From contig NZ_CP113948.1 in assembly GCF_026810365.1 (NCBI RefSeq), forward strand, positions 696,001 to 760,000: a stretch of DNA of 64,000 nt, written 5' to 3'. Numbering within the stretch: the stretch's first letter is position 1; each line of letters begins with the position of its first letter. This DNA is from Flavobacterium praedii (GTDB taxonomy: Bacteria > Bacteroidota > Bacteroidia > Flavobacteriales > Flavobacteriaceae). Made by a program: the position numbers and the translations under genes. A model generated the notes under the pieces. That model did not search any database. It saw only the letters and a list, made by a program, of their open reading frames with translations, and was not told the DNA's origin. Shown here piece after piece: positions 1-9,164 of this stretch.

Positions 1-2
1 CT

Positions 3-125
3 GCTAAAACCGATTTTGTTGTTGCTGGTGATAATATGGGACCTGCTAAATTGGAAAAAGCAACTAAACTAAATATTTCTATTATTTCAGAAGAGCAATT
101 TATAAAAATGTTAAATGAAAGCTAG
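3..125 (+). CDS. ligA: NAD-dependent DNA ligase, C-terminal end (partial)
   Basis: Only the last 40 codons are in the window; the gene enters from the left edge in frame 3 and stops at TAG 123-125. The peptide ([20 protein letters not shown], then a SIISEEQF segment) matches the end of the BRCT domain that closes bacterial NAD+-dependent DNA ligases, which seal nicks in replication and repair. The conserved GxxxGPAKLxKA pattern followed by a hydrophobic strand and EEQF is typical of that C-terminus. The next gene starts inside its last codons. The catalytic domain is outside the window, so the call rests on the BRCT tail alone. Confidence 0.8.
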   Translation, partial: AKTDFVVAGDNMGPAKLEKATKLNISIISEEQFIKMLNES

Positions 126-807
126 TACACCATCATTAATATTATTTTTTATAACTTCTGCATCAGCTATCATTTTCAAATTATTGGATTTTGAAATAAT
201 GGTTTTATTAACTAAATCTATTATAATCCCGTCTTTGTTTATATATTATTTTGTATCTAATAATTATAAGATTACTTTCTTGAAAGCATTTATTTTTTTG
301 TTGTTTTTTGTGCGGGACGTTTTTAACACATTGAATATAAAAGAGTCTCCATTGGGTTCTTTTTTATGTGTCATGATAGTTTATGTTCTTCTGTTGTATT
401 TGGCTCTCAAGGATTTTAAATATTTAAAATTTTATTTTAAAGACACAATCTCAATTTTCATATTGATTTTGGCAATCGGAAGTATTTGTTACTCAGTTTT
501 AAATTTAAAACTAGAAAACTTAGAACTTGATTTTTGGTTGTATGTAGTTTTTGGAATAATTTTAAGTTTTTTGAGTATTATTTCAATTATAAATTATAAT
601 AAAAATGATACGTATGCTTTTTATAACGCAATGTTAATGTGTGTTTGTTTTATTGTTACGGATGTCTTTTTTGTGGTATATAAATTTTATTTTTACAATT
701 ATGTTTTTAGTATAACAAGCATAATTACACAGTTTTTGTCATACTTTTTTATGGTAAATTATTTTTTAGAAAAAGATAAAACTTCAGAATACTTAGACGA
801 TAATTGA
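115..807 (+). CDS. YhhN/TMEM86-like integral membrane protein (lysoplasmalogenase-like)
   Basis: A 230-aa, very hydrophobic protein with about seven to eight predicted membrane helices and a short charged C-terminal tail. The N-terminal [16 protein letters not shown] segment resembles the TKPLxIPSLxxYY signature of the YhhN family, whose eukaryotic members (TMEM86) hydrolyse lysoplasmalogen vinyl-ether lipids. In bacteria the substrate is generally unknown. The start overlaps the end of ligA by 11 bp, so the two are probably cotranscribed. It converges on the metallophosphatase gene, with which its 3' end overlaps by 15 bp. Family assignment is from the pattern only; the enzymatic role is inference. 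Confidence 0.6.
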   Translation: MKASTPSLILFFITSASAIIFKLLDFEIMVLLTKSIIIPSLFIYYFVSNNYKITFLKAFIFLLFFVRDVFNTLNIKESPLGSFLCVMIVYVLLLYLALKDFKYLKFYFKDTISIFILILAIGSICYSVLNLKLENLELDFWLYVVFGIILSFLSIISIINYNKNDTYAFYNAMLMCVCFIVTDVFFVVYKFYFYNYVFSITSIITQFLSYFFMVNYFLEKDKTSEYLDDN

Positions 808-1704
808 TTTTCCTTGTGATGACTTTTGTTTATTTGAATCAAAATAAAAGTCAATTCTACCTAAATTTATTCCATAACATCCCACTTGGTTTACTAAAAC
901 TTCTTTTTCTTCTAAATTTTTCACGACAGTAGGTTTGTCTAAAAACGTATGAGTATGTCCTCCGATAATCAAATCAATATCTTTCGTTAGTGCTGCAAGT
1001 TTTAAATCGCAGATTTTATTGGGTTCGGTTTTATAATTATATCCTAGATGTGATAAACAAATGATTAAATCACATTTCTTTTCTTGTTTTAGTATGTGAA
1101 CCATTTCTTCAGCAAGTTCCACAGGATTGTTGTAAATGGTTTCTTTGTAGTTGTTTTTATCGACTAAGCCAGTTAATTCTATTCCAAGACCAAAAACACC
1201 TACTTTTATGCCGTTTTTATTGAATATTTTGAAGGGTTTTACAAAGCCATCCATGACCGTATTTTTAAAATCATAGTTGGATGAAATAAATTCAAATGTT
1301 GCATGGGGCATTTGCGCTACAATTCCTTCTAAGCCATTGTCAAAATCATGATTTCCAATCGTTGACGCATCATATTTCATCATGCTCATTAATTTGAATT
1401 CTAATTCCCCTCCGTAATAATTAAAATATGGAGTTCCTTGGAAAATATCACCTGCATCTAATAGTAAGACGTTTGGATTTTCTAATCGTATTTTTTCAAT
1501 TAGTGATGCTCGTCTCGACACACCACCCATGTTTGGATTTCTGGGATGATCGGCAGGAAAAGGATCAATATAGCTATGAACATCATTAGTATGCAATATT
1601 GTTAAATGTTCTATAGTATCTGTTTTAAAACTGCTTAATGATAATCCTAAACTCAACAAAGCTGTACTTGCGGCTGTTTTTTCTATAAAATCTCTTCTTT
1701 TCAT
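793..1704 (-). CDS. Metallophosphatase, N-terminal half of a UshA-type 5'-nucleotidase
   Basis: A 303-aa calcineurin-like phosphoesterase. The N-terminus carries twin arginines at 3-4 followed by a hydrophobic stretch to about residue 26, compatible with Tat export. Metal-binding motifs are LHTNDVHS (37-44), DAGD (83-86), GNHDFD (117-122) and GGHTHTF (248-254). These are the signatures of the UshA/5'-nucleotidase catalytic domain, which removes phosphate from nucleotides in the periplasm. The substrate-binding C-terminal domain is missing here and is instead encoded by the gene just upstream (1787-2566, same strand, 82 bp away), so the two very likely act as a pair. The 3' end overlaps the convergent membrane-protein gene. 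Confidence 0.85.
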   Translation of the reverse strand: MKRRDFIEKTAASTALLSLGLSLSSFKTDTIEHLTILHTNDVHSYIDPFPADHPRNPNMGGVSRRASLIEKIRLENPNVLLLDAGDIFQGTPYFNYYGGELEFKLMSMMKYDASTIGNHDFDNGLEGIVAQMPHATFEFISSNYDFKNTVMDGFVKPFKIFNKNGIKVGVFGLGIELTGLVDKNNYKETIYNNPVELAEEMVHILKQEKKCDLIICLSHLGYNYKTEPNKICDLKLAALTKDIDLIIGGHTHTFLDKPTVVKNLEEKEVLVNQVGCYGINLGRIDFYFDSNKQKSSQGKSIIV

Positions 1705-1786
1705 TTTGTTTTTTCTGTAAAAGTGAATTGGATTAAAATGGGAAATATAGTTTAATTTTATTTGGCTTGAATAGATAGAATGGAGA

Positions 1787-2566
1787 TTATTCTTTAAATA
1801 TTCGAATATCGTTTTTGACTTTAATGGTGTCTACATCTGTAAAATGATCTATTAGTATATTTCTAAGTTTGTAATCTAAATCATATTTTTTAATCCCTTT
1901 TTTGAAGAAATCCATACCGCCACCGCCATTTGCGAGGTAATCATTAGTGGCAACATAATAGATAGCCGAATTATCAATGGGTTTACCTTGTATTAATATG
2001 TTTTTGGCTTGATTGTTATTGTCGATAGTAAAGGTTAGGCCTGACAAAGGATGTGGGCTTTTATCTTTAATTAAAAAAGCAACAATTTCATGGATTTGTT
2101 CCCCTTTTAAAGCAATTACTACAAGACTGTTTTCAAAAGGCATTATCTCAAATGCATTTCGTGCGGTAATATTACCTTTTGGGAGAATAGAACGTATTCC
2201 TCCATCATTGAGTATGCAAATGTCAATATTCTTGTTTTCTCGTTTATTAAAAACAAAATTCCCTTTTGATAGAGAAACATCCGACATGAAATTTCCAATG
2301 TTTGTTTGCCATTCACCTTTACTTTTTTCTAGGATTACAGGATTAAATGCTAAGATTTTATCTAAATCAGAATTGATTTTTTCTCTATATGGTTTTATGA
2401 AATTTTCAATTTCAATAGAATTGTTTTCCTTATCGGTAATTGGGATTCGTTTACCTTCAATTTTCGTAACAGTATAGGTTTTAGTACTGCAAGAAATAAT
2501 AAAAATTAGTGTTAAGAATATAACAAAAAGTTTTAAAAAGCCATTATTGTTTTTTAGATTTACCAT
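1787..2566 (-). CDS. 5'-nucleotidase C-terminal domain lipoprotein
   Basis: A 259-aa protein with a lipoprotein signal (hydrophobic 12-24, lipobox ending at Cys26). The body matches the 5'-nucleotidase C-terminal domain: NDGGIRSILPKG (from residue 120), a FENSLVVIALKGEQI segment and YYVATNDYLANGGGG, which in UshA form the nucleoside-binding pocket. It has no metallophosphatase domain; that is the next gene downstream (793-1704). First gene of this two-gene unit, divergent from the 2614 gene with only 47 bp between them. Role: binds the substrate of the partner phosphatase, probably at the outer or inner membrane. The arrangement is common in Flavobacteriia. Confidence 0.82.
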   Translation of the reverse strand: MVNLKNNNGFLKLFVIFLTLIFIISCSTKTYTVTKIEGKRIPITDKENNSIEIENFIKPYREKINSDLDKILAFNPVILEKSKGEWQTNIGNFMSDVSLSKGNFVFNKRENKNIDICILNDGGIRSILPKGNITARNAFEIMPFENSLVVIALKGEQIHEIVAFLIKDKSPHPLSGLTFTIDNNNQAKNILIQGKPIDNSAIYYVATNDYLANGGGGMDFFKKGIKKYDLDYKLRNILIDHFTDVDTIKVKNDIRIFKE

Positions 2567-2587
2567 CTTAAATGTAACTTAAATAAT

Positions 2588-2595
2588 TAAATTTG
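2588..2595 (+). promoter_or_regulatory. Putative -7 element TAAATTTG for the 2614-dapA unit
   Basis: TAAATTTG matches the Bacteroidota -7 consensus TAnnTTTG and lies 18 bp before the ATG at 2614. No good TTG is seen at the usual -33 distance, so support is partial. Confidence 0.35.
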
Positions 2596-2613
2596 TAATC
2601 TTGTAAAAGTACT

Positions 2614-3132
2614 ATGTTTTTAAATTATATAAAGCGCTTTTTCTTAAATAAAACCTTAAAAAAACAACTCAGTAATGTTAAGGTAGAGACTTTAGATACT
2701 CCAATATTTAAAGTTGGATTAATTATTGATGAAAGTCTTTTTTTTGAAACTGCAGCTTTAAAAAACGTAATAATTTCCAAAGGTATTGCCGAGAATAATA
2801 TTAATATTATTGCTTATCGGGATATTGTAAAGAGTAAAGAAGTGTATGATGTGCCTACTTTTGGATTAAAAGATTTAAATTTTAACAGTGAATTTACAAA
2901 ACAACCAATACTTGATTTTTTAAATGAAGAATTTGATTTATTAATTAATTATTATATTGACGAAAAACCTTTTCTACTACTTTTAACCCATAGAACTAAA
3001 GCAAAATTTAAGGTAGGCTTTTCGGTAGTGGATAAGAGATTAAATCATTTGATGATAAATATTGATTTAATGAATTACAATGGTTTTATTCAAGAGTTAT
3101 TCAGGTACTTAAAAATATTAAATAAAATATAA
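2614..3132 (+). CDS. Conserved hypothetical protein upstream of dapA (DUF6913-like)
   Basis: A 172-aa soluble protein with no signal peptide or membrane segment and alternating alpha/beta character; it is rich in Lys, Asn and Phe. It starts 47 bp from the divergent nucleotidase gene and ends 8 bp before dapA, so it is probably cotranscribed with dapA. From memory, Flavobacteriia carry a protein of this kind (named DUF6913 in some annotations) directly before dapA; I cannot confirm the family number here. No catalytic motif is visible. The conserved position hints at a link to lysine/diaminopimelate synthesis or cell wall supply, but that is inference from the neighbour only. Confidence 0.6.
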   Translation: MFLNYIKRFFLNKTLKKQLSNVKVETLDTPIFKVGLIIDESLFFETAALKNVIISKGIAENNINIIAYRDIVKSKEVYDVPTFGLKDLNFNSEFTKQPILDFLNEEFDLLINYYIDEKPFLLLLTHRTKAKFKVGFSVVDKRLNHLMINIDLMNYNGFIQELFRYLKILNKI

Positions 3133-3140
3133 TTTATATT

Positions 3141-4028
3141 ATGCAATCATTAATAGGAACAGGTGTTGCACTTATCACACCGTTTAAAAACGATTTTACA
3201 ATAGATATCGAAGCTTTACGAAGAGTTGTAAATTTTTCAATAGATGGAGGAATTGAATATCTTGTAGTATTAGGTACTACAGCAGAAAATGCAGTGTTAT
3301 CAACAGCAGAAAAAGAACTTGTAATTTCGACAGTAATTGAAGTTAATGCAGGTAGATTACCTTTAGTTCTTGGTGTTGGAGGTAATAATACATTAAATGT
3401 GGTAGCAGAATTAAAAACTAGAGATTTGTCTTCTTTTGTTGCCATTTTATCTGTTTCTCCTTATTACAATAAACCAACGCAAGAGGGAATTTATCAACAT
3501 TTTAAAGCTATTTCTGAAGCTTCACCTATTCCAGTAATTTTATATAATGTACCAGGAAGAACTGCAAGCAATATGCTTCCTAATACAGTTATTAGATTAG
3601 CAAATGATTTTGATAATATTGTAGGGATCAAAGAAGCAGCAGGCGATTTGGTACAAGCAATGCAATTAATAAAAAACAAACCAAAAGATTTTTTGGTTAT
3701 TTCTGGTGACGATATGATTGCCTTACCAGTAGTTTTGGCAGGAGGTTCTGGTGTTATTTCGGTAATTGGACAAGGTTTTCCTAAAGAGTTTTCAGAAATG
3801 ATTCGATTGGGATTGAATAGAAAAGTTGATGATGCATTTAAATTACAATATATATTAACGGATTGTATCGATATGATTTTTGAACAAGGTAATCCAGCAG
3901 GTATTAAAGAAGTGTTAAGTATTCTTGGTATTACAGACAATTTTGTTAGATTGCCATTAGTAAACGTTGATGAATCTTTATCGAATCGTCTGGATTCATT
4001 TGTAAAGAAAATGGTTAAAAATGTATAA
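3141..4028 (+). CDS. dapA: 4-hydroxy-tetrahydrodipicolinate synthase
   Basis: A 295-aa cytoplasmic aldolase that condenses pyruvate with aspartate semialdehyde, the first committed step to diaminopimelate and lysine. The Schiff-base lysine is K164 in VGIKEAAGD, and the active-site Tyr is Y135 in LYNVPGRT. The phosphate/substrate loop reads GTTAEN (45-50) where most homologues have GTTGES, a small variation. [10 protein letters not shown] and the C-terminal [10 protein letters not shown] region are also family-typical. Length fits the usual 290-300 aa. It starts 8 bp after the upstream hypothetical gene; bamD downstream has its own promoter. Confidence 0.95.
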   Translation: MQSLIGTGVALITPFKNDFTIDIEALRRVVNFSIDGGIEYLVVLGTTAENAVLSTAEKELVISTVIEVNAGRLPLVLGVGGNNTLNVVAELKTRDLSSFVAILSVSPYYNKPTQEGIYQHFKAISEASPIPVILYNVPGRTASNMLPNTVIRLANDFDNIVGIKEAAGDLVQAMQLIKNKPKDFLVISGDDMIALPVVLAGGSGVISVIGQGFPKEFSEMIRLGLNRKVDDAFKLQYILTDCIDMIFEQGNPAGIKEVLSILGITDNFVRLPLVNVDESLSNRLDSFVKKMVKNV

Positions 4029-4061
4029 ATAATGCATTTTTTTTTAAAATAAAGAAATATT

Positions 4062-4091
4062 TTGTAATAGCTAAATTAATAACTAAATTTG
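4062..4091 (+). promoter_or_regulatory. Promoter for bamD (TTG / TAAATTTG)
   Basis: TTG at 4062-4064 and TAAATTTG at 4084-4091, separated by 19 bp, match the Bacteroidota sigma-A promoter. Start of transcription would be near 4096, giving a leader of about 60 nt before the ATG at 4158. Confidence 0.6.
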
Positions 4092-4157
4092 CCGCCTATC
4101 TTTGGTGGCTTTTATTGTGTGTATTCAAAGCAATAAAAATAAAATCAGTAAAATAAA

Positions 4158-4952
4158 ATGAAGAAATTAATATCAGTATTGTTTGTTGTTGCGTTTTTTT
4201 GTTCTTGTAGCGAGTATCAAACTGCTTTAAAAACTGAAGATGTTGCTGTAAAGTTTGAGGTGGCAACAAAATTATACGATGCTAAAAGTTATACTAAAGC
4301 AATTCGCCTCTTTGAACAGTTGGCTCCAGCATATAGAGGTAAGCCGCAGGGTGAAAAGTTGTTTTATATGTATGCTCAATCATGTTTCAAAACCAAACAA
4401 TATTATTTGGCTGGATATCAATTTGATAGTTTTGTGTCAGGATACCCAAAAAGTGAAAAAGCAGAAGAGTGTGCTTTTTTAGGATCTCAAAGTTATTCGA
4501 AGTTATCACCAGTTTTTAGCATAGATCAAACGGATACCTTTAAAGCTATTGAAAAGATGCAAGCATTTATAGATCGTTATCCAAATTCTACTTATATAGT
4601 TGAGGCTAATGCAATTTCAAAAAAATTAAACGATAAGATTGAACGCAAGGTTTATGAAAATGCAGTGGAATACAATAAAATTTCTAATTATAAATCGGCT
4701 ATAATTGCATTGGATAATTTTATTGCTGATTTTCCGGGTACTCCATATAAGGAGAAAGCGTTGTTTTATAAATTAGATTCGGCTTATTTATTGGCTATTA
4801 ATAGTGTGCCATCAAAAATGGAAGAACGATTGATTACTGCCAAAACGAGTTACAATAATTTGGTTAAATTTAAACCAAATACGGAGTACAAAAATAAAGC
4901 TGATGAAATGTTGGCTCAAATTGATGTTGAATTACAAAAATATAATAAATAA
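4158..4952 (+). CDS. bamD: Outer membrane protein assembly factor BamD
   Basis: A 264-aa lipoprotein: hydrophobic signal followed by FCSC, with Cys17 (or Cys15) as the lipid anchor. The body is a series of TPR-like helical pairs (YDAKSYTKAIRLFEQLAPAY, YYLAGYQFDSFVSGYPKSE and similar) typical of BamD, which works with BamA to insert beta-barrel proteins into the outer membrane. Length is close to that of other BamD proteins. It heads a run with rpoZ (8 bp gap), coaBC, a DUF4835 gene and recN that is a familiar order in Bacteroidota, and has its own promoter at 4062-4091. Confidence 0.9.
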   Translation: MKKLISVLFVVAFFCSCSEYQTALKTEDVAVKFEVATKLYDAKSYTKAIRLFEQLAPAYRGKPQGEKLFYMYAQSCFKTKQYYLAGYQFDSFVSGYPKSEKAEECAFLGSQSYSKLSPVFSIDQTDTFKAIEKMQAFIDRYPNSTYIVEANAISKKLNDKIERKVYENAVEYNKISNYKSAIIALDNFIADFPGTPYKEKALFYKLDSAYLLAINSVPSKMEERLITAKTSYNNLVKFKPNTEYKNKADEMLAQIDVELQKYNK

Positions 4953-4960
4953 ATAAAGTC

Positions 4961-5278
4961 ATGGATTTAAAAAAGACAAATGCTCCAGTAAACACAATAA
5001 CTTATAATAAAACAGTTATTGAAGCTCCTACTGGAAATGTGTATGAGGCGATAACAATTATGGCTAAAAGAGCAAATCAAATTAATTCTGAAATTAAAAA
5101 GGAATTGACTGAGAAATTGGAAGAATTTGCTACTTATAATGATAGTTTAGAAGAAGTTTTTGAAAATAAAGAACAAATTGAAGTTTCTAAATTTTATGAA
5201 AAATTACCAAAACCTCATGCTTTGGCAGTTCAAGAATGGTTGGATGGTAAAATCTACCACAGAGAAGCAAATAAATAA
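4961..5278 (+). CDS. rpoZ: RNA polymerase omega subunit-like protein
   Basis: A 105-aa acidic and helical protein. The segment TGNVYEAITIMAKRANQINSE matches the omega core, in which a helix with AKRANQI binds the beta' subunit and helps assemble RNA polymerase. The middle part (ELTEKLEEFATYNDSLEEVFENKE) is the extended form seen in Bacteroidota, and the ending (KPHALAVQEWLDGKIYHREA) is also familiar from that group. It lies between bamD (8 bp) and coaBC (9 bp) in an apparent operon. Length is somewhat greater than the 90 aa of the E. coli protein. Confidence 0.88.
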   Translation: MDLKKTNAPVNTITYNKTVIEAPTGNVYEAITIMAKRANQINSEIKKELTEKLEEFATYNDSLEEVFENKEQIEVSKFYEKLPKPHALAVQEWLDGKIYHREANK

Positions 5279-5287
5279 GTTTATATA

Positions 5288-6499
5288 ATGTCAGTTTTAA
5301 GCGGAAAAAAGATTTTGCTGGGAATTTCTGGTGGAATTGCCGCCTATAAAACAGCTACATTAGTTAGACTCTTCATAAAAGCAGGTGCACATGTCCAAGT
5401 GATAATGACACCTGCTTCTAAGGATTTTATTACCCCACTTACCTTATCAACGCTATCCAAGAATCCCGTTTTTTCTGAATTTTATAATAAAGAAGAACAA
5501 AATGAGGAGTGGAATAGCCATGTAGAATTAGGACTTTGGGCTGATTTAATGGTGATTGCTCCTGCAACTGCCAATACTTTATCTAAAATGGCTAATGGGC
5601 TGTGCGATAACTTGCTAATTGCATGTTATTTGTCTGCTAAGTGTCCTGTTTATTTTGCGCCTGCAATGGATTTAGATATGTATATTCATCCTTCTACTTT
5701 AGAAAGTTTTAGAACTTTGAAAGCTTTTGGTAATACAATGATTCATGCAGAAAATGGTGAATTGGCAAGTGGTTTGTTTGGAGAAGGTCGTATGGCCGAA
5801 CCTGAAAATATTGTTTTGTTTCTAGAATCAGATCTCGAAAGCAAATTGCCTCTTAAAGGAAAAAAAATACTAATTACCGCTGGGCCAACTTATGAAGCGA
5901 TTGATCCAGTGCGTTTCATAGGTAATCATTCTTCTGGTAAAATGGGTTTCGATATTGCTCAAAGTGCCGCCAATTTAGGAGCAACAGTCTATCTTGTTTC
6001 TGGACCAACCCATTGTACAATCAATCACTCTTTAGTTCATTTAATACCTGTTGAAAGTGCTCAAGAAATGTATGATGCCTGTCATCAATATTACAAAGAT
6101 GTAGATGTAGCAATTGCTGCTGCAGCCGTTGCTGATTACAAACCTAAGAATGTATCACTGCAAAAGATAAAAAAAGCAGCTGACAATTTTATAATTGAAC
6201 TCGAAAAAACCAAAGATATCCTTGCTTCATTAGGAGAAATTAAGGAAAATCAATTTTTAATAGGTTTTGCTTTGGAGACTGAAAATGAAATTGAAAATGC
6301 AAAGGCTAAAATTCAGAAAAAAAACTTAGATTTGATTGTTCTTAATTCACTACAAGATCATGGTGCAGGTTTTAAAAAAAGTACAAACAAAGTTACTTTT
6401 ATAGATAGTTCTTTTCAAATAGAATCAATGGATTTAAAATCAAAAGAAGCCGTGGCTGATGATATTTTAAACAAAGTAATAGCACATTTTTATGGTTAG
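5288..6499 (+). CDS. coaBC: Bifunctional phosphopantothenoylcysteine decarboxylase / phosphopantothenate-cysteine ligase
   Basis: A 403-aa flavoprotein fusion that carries out two steps of coenzyme A synthesis. The N-terminal CoaC half has GGIAAYKTATLVR, the FMN-binding APATANTLSKMANGLCDNLL and PAMDLDMY. The CoaB half begins near residue 190 with KILITAGPTYEAIDPVR and includes FIGNHSSGKMG and VAIAAAAVADYKP, then KKNLDLIVLNS. All landmarks of both domains are present and length is normal. It is within the bamD run and overlaps the start of the DUF4835 gene by 8 bp. coaE, the last CoA step, is 6 kb downstream. Confidence 0.95.
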   Translation: MSVLSGKKILLGISGGIAAYKTATLVRLFIKAGAHVQVIMTPASKDFITPLTLSTLSKNPVFSEFYNKEEQNEEWNSHVELGLWADLMVIAPATANTLSKMANGLCDNLLIACYLSAKCPVYFAPAMDLDMYIHPSTLESFRTLKAFGNTMIHAENGELASGLFGEGRMAEPENIVLFLESDLESKLPLKGKKILITAGPTYEAIDPVRFIGNHSSGKMGFDIAQSAANLGATVYLVSGPTHCTINHSLVHLIPVESAQEMYDACHQYYKDVDVAIAAAAVADYKPKNVSLQKIKKAADNFIIELEKTKDILASLGEIKENQFLIGFALETENEIENAKAKIQKKNLDLIVLNSLQDHGAGFKKSTNKVTFIDSSFQIESMDLKSKEAVADDILNKVIAHFYG

Positions 6500-7373
6500 A
6501 TTTGTTTTATTTTTGTTCTTTAGTTGTGGCTGTTTGCATGCCCAACAGCTAAACTGTACTGTTACTTTAAATACTCAAAAAATAAACAATCCCAACCAGC
6601 AAATCTTCAAGACGTTGGAAACAGCAATAACTGAATTTGTAAATAAAACAGATTGGACAGGACAAGCCCTTTCGCAAAAAGAAAAGGTAGATTGTTCAAT
6701 GTATATTACGCTTTCCAATTATTCTTCGGATCAATTTGTGGCTAATATTCAAGTGCAATCTTCCAGAAATATTTATAATTCTACGTATTCATCTCCTGTA
6801 TTAAATATAAATGATAAAGATTTTACTTTTAATTATACTGAATTCGAAAATTTGCTTTATAATCCAAATAGTTATGATTCTAATTTAGTTTCGGTTTTGT
6901 CTTTTTATAGTTATATTATTCTAGGAATGGATGCGGACACTTTTGTTCCACTTTTTGGTGATAAATATTTTAAAGAAGCCATTAATATATCTACTCTAGC
7001 ACAGCAAGGTGGATACAAAGGATGGAATCAATCCGATGGAACTTTGAGTAGATTTATTTTAATTAATGATTTATTGTCTCCAACATTTTTTGAAATTAGA
7101 CAATCAAGTTATCAATATTATTTAGGTATGGATAATATGAGTCAAGATCAAAAAAAAGCAAAGGAAATTATTAAAGGTTCTTTGATAAATTTGTCAAAAT
7201 TGAATGGCAGTAAACCAAATTCTTATTTATTACGAATTTTTATGGATTCGAAATCAGATGAAATTGTTTCTGTTTTTTCGGGTGGCCCAAAGATTCCAAT
7301 AAATGATTTGGTTGATAGTTTGAATAAAACATCTTCTTCTTATGCCGGTAAATGGCAATTATTAAAATATTAA
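6492..7373 (+). CDS. DUF4835 family secreted protein
   Basis: A 293-aa protein with a short signal peptide (MVRFVLFLFFSCGCLHAQQ, cleavage likely after HA). The body has many short strands and an NYTEFENLLYNPNSYDSNLVSVLSF-like middle region followed by a GGYKGWNQSDG motif, which I recognise from DUF4835 proteins found between coaBC and recN in Bacteroidota. It overlaps coaBC by 8 bp and is followed by recN after 47 bp. The function is unknown; a periplasmic or outer-membrane-associated place is inferred from the signal peptide. Cys residues in the signal could alternatively make it a lipoprotein, but the spacing fits signal peptidase I better. Confidence 0.85.
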   Translation: MVRFVLFLFFSCGCLHAQQLNCTVTLNTQKINNPNQQIFKTLETAITEFVNKTDWTGQALSQKEKVDCSMYITLSNYSSDQFVANIQVQSSRNIYNSTYSSPVLNINDKDFTFNYTEFENLLYNPNSYDSNLVSVLSFYSYIILGMDADTFVPLFGDKYFKEAINISTLAQQGGYKGWNQSDGTLSRFILINDLLSPTFFEIRQSSYQYYLGMDNMSQDQKKAKEIIKGSLINLSKLNGSKPNSYLLRIFMDSKSDEIVSVFSGGPKIPINDLVDSLNKTSSSYAGKWQLLKY

Positions 7374-7420
7374 GTTTTTATATTTTTTCATTAATTCAAA
7401 TTACTCCAAATAATCAATAA

Positions 7421-9073
7421 ATGATAACTTCACTTGCAATAAAAAATTATGCGTTAATCGAAAAATTAACTATTGATTTTTCAAAAGGTTTTTCCATTAT
7501 TACTGGTGAAACAGGTGCTGGTAAATCGATAATTCTCGGAGCTTTAGGTTTAGCATTAGGTAAAAGAGCCGATTTAACTTCGTTAAAAAATAAAGACGAA
7601 AAATGTATTATTGAAGCGCATTTTGATATTTCCAAATATGGTTTGCTTCCTTTTTTTGAGGCAAATGATTTAGATTATGAAAATGAAACCATTATTCGTA
7701 GAGAAATTTTGCCGTCTGGAAAATCAAGAGCTTTTATTAATGATAGTCCTGTAAACTTGCAGGAATTACAAGAATTGGGAATGTTTTTGATCGATATACA
7801 CTCGCAACAACAAACTCAAGAATTGTCTGATGAGCATGTACAATTTAAAATTATTGACGCTATTGCTAATAATTTTGATTCTATTATGGCATATCAATTG
7901 GTTTTAAAAACATATAAATCGGATAAATCTAAATTGAATGCTCTTGTTAAAAGAAAAACAGAGGCATCTAAAGAACAAGAATACAATACTTTTCTTTTGG
8001 AAGAATTGATAACAGCCAAATTAAAATCCGGTGAGCAAGAGCTACTAGAAGAAAATTATGAACAATTGAATAATGTTGAGATTATCAAGGAATCGCTTGA
8101 TAAATCTTTGGCTATAGCAAATGAAGAACAAATTGGTGTGTTTCATAATTTGAATGAAATAAAAAATGCAATACAGAAAATTGCTGTTTTCTCTCCTGAT
8201 TATAGTATTTTATTTGAAAGGATAAACAGTTTGAAAATTGAATTTGATGATATAGCAATTGAGTTGAATCGCTGTACAGAAAAGTTAATCAATGATCCTG
8301 AACAGTTAAATTTGATTAATCAAAAGTTGCAATTAATTTACAATTTGCAGAAGAAACATCAAGTAAAAACCGTTGATGATTTATTAGTTATTCAAACTAA
8401 TTTAGAAAATTCGGTATTGGAATTAGGAAATATTGATGAGGAAATTGTAAAACTAACTGATTTAGTAGATGCTAATGTCAAACAGTTGGATAAAATTTGC
8501 GATGCCATTCATGCAAAAAGGATAGAAGCAATTCCTATTTTGTCTCAAAAATTGATCACCATTCTAGATACTTTAGGAATGCCAAATGTGCGTTTTAATA
8601 TGGAAATAAAAAGGGCATCCACCTATTTTGAAAATGGAAAAGATGAATTGCAATTTTTAATATCTGCGAATAAAGGAACCGATTTTGGTCTTTTGAAAAA
8701 AGTAGCTTCAGGAGGTGAAATGTCTCGAATTATGTTAGCTGTAAAAGCAATTTTGGCACAATATTCTAAATTACCTACCTTAATTTTTGATGAGATTGAT
8801 ACTGGAGTTTCTGGTGAAATTGCTAATAGAATGGGTGAAATCATGAAAGAAATGAGTACAAATATGCAAATATTTGCTATAACACATTTACCTCAAATTG
8901 CAGCAAAAGGAACGGAACATTTTAAAGTGTTTAAATCAACCGTTGGGGAAGATACACAATCAGAATTAAAATTATTAACCAGCGAAGAGCGCGTGATCGA
9001 AATTGCACAGATGCTATCAGGAACTGTTATTTCAGATTCGGCCTTAAATCATGCAAAAGCCTTGTTGAACTAA
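7421..9073 (+). CDS. recN: DNA repair protein RecN
   Basis: A 550-aa SMC-like ATPase that gathers broken DNA ends for recombinational repair. The N-terminal lobe contains the Walker A GETGAGKS at 29-36. A long coiled-coil-rich centre (about 150-400) follows, and the C-terminal lobe has the ABC signature VASGGEMSRIMLA, Walker B with LIFDEIDTGVSG and a switch region ITHLPQIAAKG. Length matches the family. It is the last gene of the bamD-rpoZ-coaBC-DUF4835-recN run; a promoter for fabV begins within 20 bp of its stop codon region, so transcription is probably re-set there. Confidence 0.95.
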   Translation: MITSLAIKNYALIEKLTIDFSKGFSIITGETGAGKSIILGALGLALGKRADLTSLKNKDEKCIIEAHFDISKYGLLPFFEANDLDYENETIIRREILPSGKSRAFINDSPVNLQELQELGMFLIDIHSQQQTQELSDEHVQFKIIDAIANNFDSIMAYQLVLKTYKSDKSKLNALVKRKTEASKEQEYNTFLLEELITAKLKSGEQELLEENYEQLNNVEIIKESLDKSLAIANEEQIGVFHNLNEIKNAIQKIAVFSPDYSILFERINSLKIEFDDIAIELNRCTEKLINDPEQLNLINQKLQLIYNLQKKHQVKTVDDLLVIQTNLENSVLELGNIDEEIVKLTDLVDANVKQLDKICDAIHAKRIEAIPILSQKLITILDTLGMPNVRFNMEIKRASTYFENGKDELQFLISANKGTDFGLLKKVASGGEMSRIMLAVKAILAQYSKLPTLIFDEIDTGVSGEIANRMGEIMKEMSTNMQIFAITHLPQIAAKGTEHFKVFKSTVGEDTQSELKLLTSEERVIEIAQMLSGTVISDSALNHAKALLN

Positions 9074-9091
9074 ATAATTGAACTATATTTG
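9062..9091 (+). promoter_or_regulatory. Promoter for fabV (TTG / TATATTTG)
   Basis: TTG at 9062-9064 (inside the last codons of recN) and TATATTTG at 9084-9091 with a 19-bp spacer. The predicted leader before the ATG at 9165 is about 70 nt. Confidence 0.6.
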
Positions 9092-9164
9092 CCCATTCAA
9101 TTTTAAAAGCTTTAGAAATTCAATTAATTGAAAATTTACAATATAAATTAACGTATAGAATACT

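Noticed and set aside
2013..2477. 154-aa frame on the plus strand over the nucleotidase domain gene
   Set aside because: Antisense shadow of a gene with clear domain motifs.
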